Assembly: GCA_903823545.1 (NCBI GenBank)
Contig: CAIJTL010001179.1
Span: forward strand, 1 to 15,720
Length of the DNA: 15,720 nucleotides
Reading direction: 5' to 3'
DNA from: an uncultured Planctomycetaceae bacterium
GTDB taxonomy: Bacteria > Planctomycetota > Planctomycetia > Planctomycetales > Planctomycetaceae
Part shown: positions 7,987 through 15,720 of the stretch, piece by piece
How positions within the stretch are numbered: position 1 is the stretch's first letter
Layout: every line of letters starts with the position of its first letter
The notes under the pieces: model-generated
What the model saw: only the letters and a program-made list of their open reading frames with translations
Database searches by the model: none
Told to the model about the DNA's origin: nothing
Translations under genes and position numbers: made by a program

Positions 7987-8688
7987 ATGGCTGTGCAAAA
8001 CGGCTTGTTCATTCTGCATGACCTGCATCTTCAACTGGCGAGCGTGCAAGACGAATTGAATCGCGGCCCCCGCATGGTCAAGGCCAAAGAAAATCTCTTG
8101 GCAAAGCGACAAGTGGAATTAGACGCGATCAAAGCTCAGCAGACGGAACGTCGAAAGCTGGCCGATCAGAAGAATTTGCAACTTAAATCCAGCGAAGCAA
8201 AGTTGGCTGACCTACGCACAAAACTCAACATGTGCAACTCGAATCGCGAGTTCGATATTCTCAAAGGCCAGATAGCGGCCGACGAAATGGCCAACAGCGT
8301 CCTTGAGGACGAAATCCTCGACGCGATGGAGCAAGTCGACAAAATCAAGACACAAATTAGCGACGCAGAAAAGGCAGTCGCCGTTGCAAAAGAGGAAATC
8401 AATAAAGCGACCTCTCAAGTTGCAGCTGCCGAAGCGGGTTTGCAAGAGAAAGCTGCAAAGCTCAAGTTGGCTGTCGCGGATGCTGAGATCATCTTACCTG
8501 ATGACGTGAAGCTGGTTTATCGCCGCCTAGTTGCCGCCTTTGGTGCTGAGGCACTAGCCGCAGTCGACAAAGGCGTTTGCACAGCTTGCTACGTTTCACT
8601 TTCGCCACAACAGGCAGTCGAGGTCCGCTCGGGGAAAATCGCCTTCTGCCACTGTGGTAAGCTGATCTACCTAAAACCGCCAGAGTAG
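7987..8688 (+). CDS. Coiled-coil protein with C-terminal C4-type zinc ribbon (zf-RING_7-like)
   Basis: The 233-residue product starts at ATG 7987, with CGGAG nine bases upstream; a GTG at 7954 would add 11 residues and lacks a good binding site. Residues about 15-165 form a long helical hairpin rich in Ala, Lys, Glu and Gln (for example VKAKENLLAKRQVELDAIKA and DEILDAMEQVDKIKTQI), with NSNREFDILKGQI at the centre as in this family. The C-terminal 40 residues hold Cys198-x2-Cys201 and Cys221-x-Cys223, the four zinc ligands. The family is a putative nucleic-acid-binding ribbon protein whose role is not established. The last pair is CxC (FCHCGK) instead of the usual CxxC, which could be a lineage variant. 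It is the last gene of the dxs run and converges with the CoA-binding gene, with 52 bases between the two stops and no clear terminator seen. Confidence 0.85.
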   Translation: MAVQNGLFILHDLHLQLASVQDELNRGPRMVKAKENLLAKRQVELDAIKAQQTERRKLADQKNLQLKSSEAKLADLRTKLNMCNSNREFDILKGQIAADEMANSVLEDEILDAMEQVDKIKTQISDAEKAVAVAKEEINKATSQVAAAEAGLQEKAAKLKLAVADAEIILPDDVKLVYRRLVAAFGAEALAAVDKGVCTACYVSLSPQQAVEVRSGKIAFCHCGKLIYLKPPE

Positions 8689-8740
8689 CAACAAAACTGA
8701 CCCTTGAACTTCAACGCTCTTAAGCCCCGTCGAAAACTGC

Positions 8741-9115
8741 TTACGCTCCCGAGCGCGAGCCCTCGGCATCTACGATGCTGCATGCGCAGATGGTATTCAG
8801 CCCCAACAACGCCGCTGCTTCCAAAAGTTCATCACTTTCACTTCCTGGATTGAACCAGACTTCGCGCGGATTACGGGCTGCAATCTCGTCGAGTAATTTG
8901 ATTCCAATTTCGGGTGACAGATAGACCGTCACTCGATCAATTGGCCCAGGTGGTAAATCTCGTAGCGATGAATACGCCGGAAGTCGCTCAACTTCAATCG
9001 CATGCGGATTGATTGGAAACACCTCAAATCCTGCTCGAAGATGAGCGCGAACAGATCGATTTCCGAATTTATTGCGATCTCGACTAGCCCCTAAAACCGC
9101 GACAGTTTTAGTCAT
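8741..9115 (-). CDS. CoA-binding domain protein (CoA_binding_2/YccU-like)
   Basis: The product has 124 residues from ATG 9115, which has AGGAG seven bases upstream; an upstream frame start at 9196 would add 27 residues of no family likeness. The N-terminal Rossmann-type strand and loop (VAVLGASRDRNKFGNRSVRAHLRAGFEVFPINP) and later VTVYLSP, EVWFNPGSES and the C-terminal CACSIVD match small single-domain CoA-binding proteins related to the N-terminal part of succinyl-CoA synthetase alpha. The family's physiological role is mostly unknown; nucleotide or CoA binding is expected from the fold. It is transcribed divergently from the cyanophycinase-like gene across 231 bases and seems to be monocistronic. 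Confidence 0.88.
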   Translation of the reverse strand: MTKTVAVLGASRDRNKFGNRSVRAHLRAGFEVFPINPHAIEVERLPAYSSLRDLPPGPIDRVTVYLSPEIGIKLLDEIAARNPREVWFNPGSESDELLEAAALLGLNTICACSIVDAEGSRSGA

Positions 9116-9346
9116 TTTGCATCTCCTAAATACTATGAAATGATCCTCACGATTACGGCCAAGACTGCCGCTACGTGGAGTTCCCGATTGACGCACTTGA
9201 ATTACGGAAGTAAATCTTCAAGGGCAGTTCCTCCAACGGACTGCACCAACCGCAAGGAAGTGGTACGAGGAGAAGCGGCTGCAGATTTCCGAATTTTCGT
9301 TCGCAAAATCTCGCAAAGTCGGCCTCACCATCAAAAGGAATATACT

Positions 9347-10681
9347 GTGAGAGTCACTGCTGCTTGGCTATGTATGCTTTTTCTAAGTGTGAATTCCACA
9401 CTAGCTGCAGATACGAATTCTGAAACAGCGGCACCACTCACTGCGAAAGTCGAAAATCCCGACGAACCGAAAGGCTCGTTGGTAATTATTGGTGGATCAG
9501 AACGTTACCGAGATCGCGAACTCTGGGACACGATCGTCGAATTAGCTGGCGGCGAAGGTGCGTCAATTGCTGTCTTCCCGACCGCTAGCGGATCTCCTGT
9601 CCGACAGGGAAACAAAGTCGTACAAGCATTAAAACGAGCTGGAGCTACCCCCTTCTTAGTTCCTGTAGCGTGGAAAGAGGTCGAACATGAAGTTCGTGAC
9701 GCCGTATTTAACGACGACCTAGTACAACAGGTCCGCGCATCCACAGGAGTTTTTTTTATTGGCGGATCTCAAGACCGAATCGTCGATGCATTGCTTGATG
9801 ACGATCTTGAAAAAACACCAATGCTGCAAGCGATCTGGGACATGTACCACGATGGAGGCGTAATCGCCGGAACCAGCGCAGGTGCTGCTATCATGAGCCG
9901 CGTGATGTACCGTGACGCACCACCACCGATGCAGATCCTGCGAAACGGCGTCGCAATGGGAAAAGAAATAGACGACGGACTTGGCTTCCTCGACAGCCAG
10001 TGGTTCGTCGAACAACACTGCTTGGTTCGCGGTCGTTTTGCCCGAGCACTAGTTGCAATGTACTCACAAGGTGTCCCATACGGCATCGGCGTTGACGAAA
10101 ATACTGCCCTAGTCGTACGGCATGGATATGACGCCACGGTCATCGGCTATAAAGGGGTCTTGATCATGGACATATCCAATGCGGCACCTGATCCCAAAAC
10201 CGAAGGATTCAGCCTGAAAAACGTCAAAATGTCATACTTGGACCGCGGTGACTCAATCGATCTCCGAACGCGAAAAGTAACTCCATCTGATGAAAAAATC
10301 GACGACATCAAGCTCGACCCAAACACGGATGGATACGACCCCTACTTCGACCATCGAATGTTTTACACGGACATTCTAGGAAACTGCACAGTCGCCGACT
10401 TACTCGGACGCTTGATCGATAACAAAGAAAACGAAGCAATTGGATTAGCTTTTAGCGGATTAGACGCTCGTGACCAGCCATCTGATGGCTTTGAATTCAA
10501 GTTCTATCGCGGCGCCGACAGCATGGGCTGGTACACCGAAGATTATGGCGGAGAAGATTATACAGTTCTCAACATCCATCTCGACATTCGGCCAATCCGT
10601 ATCGCTGGCCCGCTCTACGAACACCGCATCGCAGCTGAAGACAATCGTCGAGAGTCCGATGACTCAAACGAACAAAACTAA
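9347..10681 (+). CDS. Secreted cyanophycinase-like serine peptidase (S51), C-terminally extended
   Basis: The product has 444 residues from a GTG at 9347, with AAGGAA six bases upstream. This start gives a signal peptide (hydrophobic core AAWLCMLFLSV, cleavage after TLA at about residue 20), while the longer frame from 9140 adds 69 unlikely residues. The peptidase core (about 42-275) has GSLVIIGGSE, VFFIGGSQDRI, the nucleophile elbow GTSAG (Ser177), DSQWFVEQHCLVRGRF with probable catalytic His224, and GIGVDENTA with probable acidic partner Glu251, all as in cyanophycinases of family S51. Those are about 270 residues long; here roughly 165 further residues follow, including ENEAIGLAFSG, FEFKFYRGAD and GGEDYTVLNIHLDIRP, perhaps an added beta-rich domain. 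Cyanophycin or a related aspartyl peptide is a possible extracellular substrate. No cyanophycin synthetase is in the window. Codons are visibly more AT-rich than in dxs. Confidence 0.88.
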   Translation: MRVTAAWLCMLFLSVNSTLAADTNSETAAPLTAKVENPDEPKGSLVIIGGSERYRDRELWDTIVELAGGEGASIAVFPTASGSPVRQGNKVVQALKRAGATPFLVPVAWKEVEHEVRDAVFNDDLVQQVRASTGVFFIGGSQDRIVDALLDDDLEKTPMLQAIWDMYHDGGVIAGTSAGAAIMSRVMYRDAPPPMQILRNGVAMGKEIDDGLGFLDSQWFVEQHCLVRGRFARALVAMYSQGVPYGIGVDENTALVVRHGYDATVIGYKGVLIMDISNAAPDPKTEGFSLKNVKMSYLDRGDSIDLRTRKVTPSDEKIDDIKLDPNTDGYDPYFDHRMFYTDILGNCTVADLLGRLIDNKENEAIGLAFSGLDARDQPSDGFEFKFYRGADSMGWYTEDYGGEDYTVLNIHLDIRPIRIAGPLYEHRIAAEDNRRESDDSNEQN

Positions 10682-11271
10682 GCCAACTTGCTCAACACTG
10701 AATCGTACACGGCAAGCGATCCAGCGCATGTACGCACTCTATGCAATTAACCACGCTTGGACAATCAGCCTCAATGATCTGTAGACGCAAAGCCGGTTTC
10801 TAATTCACGCTATAGAGGCGTGCCACGGGAAAATAAATTGCACGAACTAATCGCCTGATTGTCCTTTGTGACATTTCTCCCAACCACGACCTAACACTGC
10901 CTGCCCTCTATCACGCAGGCATGCACGCATCCAAATCACAGAACCTGGATACGCTCGTTGTAAAATTCAGTTCGTAACGTGGAGCGATAACGACTACGTA
11001 GCCGTCATCGCTCCGCATGACGAACCGATTTGTATAATTGGCAGTCCTTCTCTGTGATCGGGAAAAGATTGATCTTCGCTACCAAACACCAGCGATAAAA
11101 AATCGCGAAACATGCTAGCGAACACGCGAATTTACGCTATTCAAAACATACGCCAACAACCTTCTGCACTGAAGTGCATACCGCAATAACACGTAACAAC
11201 CATCCCCCAAAGACTACGCTCACACAAAACTCAAAAGGGCAAAATTAGAAGACGGCAACCACGGCAGGTAC
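10682..11271. other. Gene-free region between the peptidase gene and the rRNA operon
   Basis: About 590 bases hold no frame with coding character. They contain a small hairpin GCCTGC/GCAGGC at 10899-10920 without a T-run, the long imperfect stem-loop described separately at 10970-11025, and minor stems at 11092-11106 and near 11168-11179 (GCACTGAAGTGC). No intrinsic terminator for the peptidase gene is obvious. The region is AT-richer than the coding parts. A small RNA cannot be excluded. Confidence 0.5.
10970..11025. repeat. Long imperfect stem-loop, possible REP/MITE-like element
   Basis: Two nested perfect arms lie on one axis: GTTCGT (10970-10975) with ACGAAC (11020-11025), and GGAGCGAT (10981-10988) with ATCGCTCC (11007-11014). 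The centre is near-palindromic too (AACGACTACGTAGCCGTC, with core TACGTA). Only a few mismatches interrupt about 23 possible pairs. It lies in gene-free DNA, has no T-run on either strand, and so does not look like a terminator. Shape and size suit a palindromic interspersed element, but no second copy is in this window. Confidence 0.5.
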
Positions 11272-11302
11272 AAAAAAAAAGCCTCTCCACGAATGGAGAG
11301 GC
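11272..11302 (-). terminator. Rho-independent terminator of the rRNA operon
   Basis: On the minus strand, four bases after the 5S gene, a perfect 9-bp stem GCCTCTCCA/TGGAGAGGC closes a TTCG tetraloop and is followed directly by nine T. It is a strong terminator well placed to end the tRNA-23S-5S transcript. Confidence 0.95.
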
Positions 11303-11306
11303 AAGA

Positions 11307-11418
<112 letters not shown>

Positions 11419-11424
11419 AATATC

Positions 11425-11451
11425 AGTGCCATCTGTATGTAGACTGGCACT
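11425..11451 (-). other. Hairpin in the 23S-5S spacer, likely processing signal
   Basis: AGTGCCA (11425-11431) pairs with TGGCACT (11445-11451), extended inward by TCT/AGA with one bulged base. It sits six bases upstream of the 5S 5' end on the transcript. A role in separating 5S from 23S precursor RNA is inferred from position; there is no T-run, so it is not a terminator. Confidence 0.55.
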
Positions 11452-11495
11452 AGGTAGTTTTGTGAAAACAAGCGTCTAATCGAATCGAGAATAAA

Positions 11496-14303
<2,808 letters not shown>

Positions 14304-14423
14304 CAGCCAGAAAATCTTCCGACTGACGATCTGCCAACACATTACGATAAACATCAGCCAGCCTTTCGACCAACTGCTCTTCTCGTGAAAACGTTTACAG
14401 ATGCCACTTAGACTTCATTAAAT

Positions 14424-14435
14424 TGTCAAAGATCA
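14424..14435 (-). promoter_or_regulatory. boxA-like antitermination sequence in the tRNA-Ala/23S spacer
   Basis: On the transcript, TGATCTTTGACA followed by ATTTA closely matches the rRNA boxA consensus (TGCTCTTTAACA, often followed by ATTTA), differing at two positions. It lies about 120 bases before the 23S 5' end, the usual place for a spacer boxA that recruits the NusB/NusE antitermination complex. Function is inferred from the match and position. Confidence 0.65.
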
Positions 14436-14564
14436 TTTCGCGTCATTGGGCCGTTTGGCTCATTTCCGCGGAGGGGGAAGTGTATCGAGCGTTTGATTTC
14501 TCGTCAACACTTCGGCTCAAAAAAGTTTAAAACTTTCAGAACCACTTTTTGGTCCGAGGACCAC

Positions 14565-14637
14565 TGGAGACGATCGGGATCGAACCGACAACCTCTGCCT
14601 TGCAAGGGCAGCGCTCTCCCAATTGAGCTACGTCCCC
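14565..14637 (-). tRNA. tRNA-Ala (anticodon TGC)
   Basis: A full cloverleaf of 73 bases folds: acceptor GGGGACG/CGTCTCC with one G-U pair, D arm GCTC/GAGC, anticodon arm CTGCC-CTTGCAA-GGCAG with TGC, T arm GTCGG-TTCGATC-CCGAT, discriminator A. The CCA end is not encoded. It lies 27 bases after tRNA-Ile and 261 before 23S, the pair normally found between 16S and 23S. Confidence 0.97.
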
Positions 14638-14664
14638 TCAAATTCACCGGCGCTGTCGCCACAG

Positions 14665-14760
<96 letters not shown>

Positions 14761-14925
14761 GGGCACATATTTTGGCAGCTGTTGGACCAGATGTCCAGCC
14801 ACTCTGCCGCTGCTTCGCAATTTCCTGGGCTTTTCACCGTTCTACTTGCGAATCAGCTATGTCCAGTCACCAGTTTTCTGCTGAGGTTATGGTCGTTTCA
14901 GCCGGTTCGGTTGAAGGACACCTGA
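14761..14925 (-). promoter_or_regulatory. Likely promoter region of the 16S-less rRNA operon, with a repeated motif
   Basis: The transcript that begins with tRNA-Ile must start here. The minus-strand motif GTGRCTGGACAT occurs twice, at 14802-14791 and 14870-14859 (11 of 12 identical, 68 bases apart). Each copy contains TGGACA, a possible -35 element. The nearer one has an AT-rich AAAATATG about 18 bases on, a weak -10 candidate; the farther one has no good -10. An inverted repeat TGGAC-5-GTCCA (14783-14797) overlaps the nearer copy. An open frame at 14772-15131 on the plus strand shows no coding likeness and is not called. Confidence 0.4.
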
Positions 14926-15030
14926 TTATCGTACGATCGAATCTCCGGATTGAGGCCGTTTTCAATTTTTGCGTGGTATTGCCAGAATCACGATCTCCCG
15001 TCCGCGTTTCCGATTGTTGGAGTCACCCTC

Positions 15031-15720
15031 TTGAAATGCTTTCTTATACACCACTGCGATTCCCGGACTTGTCTGATCGCGGCGTTAATGACCGTTATGC
15101 GTTCGCCGATCTTCGCAGCCGAACCTGTTGATCGCGAGCGGCCCAATGTATTGATGATCGCGATCGATGATCAGAACGATTGGATTGGATGTCTTGGGGG
15201 CCATCCTCAGTCGAGAACTCCCAACATCGATCGGCTGGCCAAACGCGGCACGGTCTTTCTAAATGCTCATTGCCAGTCACCTCTCTGTAATCCATCGCGT
15301 GTCAGCCTTCTTACCAGTCGCCGTCCGTCTTCAATCGGTGTCTACGGGCTATCACCTGCACTTCGCGATGCTGAGGGTCTGGAGGGGGTTTTGACACTTC
15401 CACAGCATCTTCGTCAGAGTGGCTATAAGAATCTGATGGCAGGAAAGATTTATCACGGCGGTTACGGCCGTCGCCCTGCAGACAATGAGTTTGACGTAGT
15501 GGGTCCGCCCGCGGATGTGGGAGCGAGACCAAAGTTTCCTCTGGTCGTAACGCCAAGCGGTCACCCGCTTGTCGACTGGGGTACGTTTCCGCACAACGAT
15601 GAAGACAAGGGCGATTACAAGCTTGCTTCATGGGGTGTTGATCAACTCCGCACAACTCATGATCGCCCATTCTTCATGAGTGTTGGATTCTTTCTGCCAC
15701 ATGTCCCCTGCTATGTGACA
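15031..15720 (+). CDS. Secreted type I sulfatase (iduronate-2-sulfatase-like), 3' end cut off
   Basis: The frame runs off the right edge; 230 N-terminal residues are seen. The domain begins RPNVLMIAIDDQNDW with calcium ligands Asp46 and Asp47, then GGHPQSRTPNIDRLAKRGTV and the sulfatase signature CNPSR with Cys86, which is converted to formylglycine in this family. GYKNLMAGKIYH and FFMSVGFFLPHVP follow, as in iduronate-2-sulfatase-like proteins, so hydrolysis of sulfate esters on polysaccharides outside the cytoplasm is expected. The start is uncertain. TTG 15031 has GGAG eight bases upstream and gives a fair signal peptide (core CLIAALMTVM, cleavage near IFAA). ATG 15088 and 15097 would leave the hydrophobic segment too short. 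It diverges from the rRNA operon. Maturation needs a formylglycine-generating or anaerobic maturase enzyme, not in this window. Confidence 0.85.
   Translation, partial: MKCFLIHHCDSRTCLIAALMTVMRSPIFAAEPVDRERPNVLMIAIDDQNDWIGCLGGHPQSRTPNIDRLAKRGTVFLNAHCQSPLCNPSRVSLLTSRRPSSIGVYGLSPALRDAEGLEGVLTLPQHLRQSGYKNLMAGKIYHGGYGRRPADNEFDVVGPPADVGARPKFPLVVTPSGHPLVDWGTFPHNDEDKGDYKLASWGVDQLRTTHDRPFFMSVGFFLPHVPCYVT

Noticed and set aside
9750..9757. Run of eight T inside the peptidase gene as a programmed slippage site
   Set aside because: It encodes the expected family motif VFFIGG and the frame is intact on both sides, so ordinary codons explain it.
10899..10920. GCCTGC/GCAGGC hairpin as terminator of the peptidase gene
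   Set aside because: The stem is short, the loop is 10 bases, and no T-run follows on either strand.
14772..15131. 119-codon plus-strand open frame before the sulfatase
   Set aside because: Composition is not protein-like, no ribosome binding site, and it overlaps the real sulfatase frame and the rRNA promoter region.

Overview
The window looks like a stretch of a planctomycete chromosome, most likely a Pirellulaceae/Rhodopirellula-like member. This is inferred from an rRNA operon that lacks its 16S gene (unlinked 16S is established for several planctomycetes), a type I sulfatase with a secretion signal, planctomycete-style Dxs wording, a secreted zinc metalloprotease with a DUF5117/Met-zincin look, and many short uncoupled transcription units. 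No phage, transposase, CRISPR or recognisable defence genes are visible.

Layout. 1-2112 (+) holds the 3' part of a large zincin metalloprotease, closed by a strong intrinsic terminator and followed by a degenerate interspersed-type repeat. 2353-4683 (-) holds a two-gene unit, transcribed right to left: an enolase-superfamily (muconate-lactonizing-enzyme-like) enzyme, then a secreted GH5-like glycosidase. A possible small membrane peptide overlaps the enolase start by ATGA. 5002-8688 (+) is a three-gene run: dxs (isoprenoid precursor synthesis), a cytoplasmic beta-propeller protein, and a coiled-coil/zinc-ribbon protein. 8741-9115 (-) is a small CoA-binding-fold protein, convergent with the zinc-ribbon gene and divergent from a secreted, C-terminally extended cyanophycinase-like S51 peptidase (9347-10681, +).

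After about 590 gene-free bases that contain a long imperfect stem-loop, the window enters an rRNA operon on the minus strand. In transcription order it is tRNA-Ile(GAT), tRNA-Ala(TGC), spacer with a boxA-like antitermination sequence, 23S, short spacer with a hairpin, 5S, intrinsic terminator with a UUCG loop. There is no 16S upstream of tRNA-Ile. Instead there is a non-coding promoter-like region and a divergent sulfatase gene that runs off the right edge.

The coding genes are mostly ordinary members of known families. The most distinctive items are the architecture and control signals of the split rRNA operon, a perfect 16-bp palindrome directly in front of the beta-propeller start codon, the long stem-loop at 10970-11025, and the possible translationally coupled small ORF at 4680-4811. 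No clearly new multi-gene system was found. Family names come from motif recognition alone; no database search was possible.
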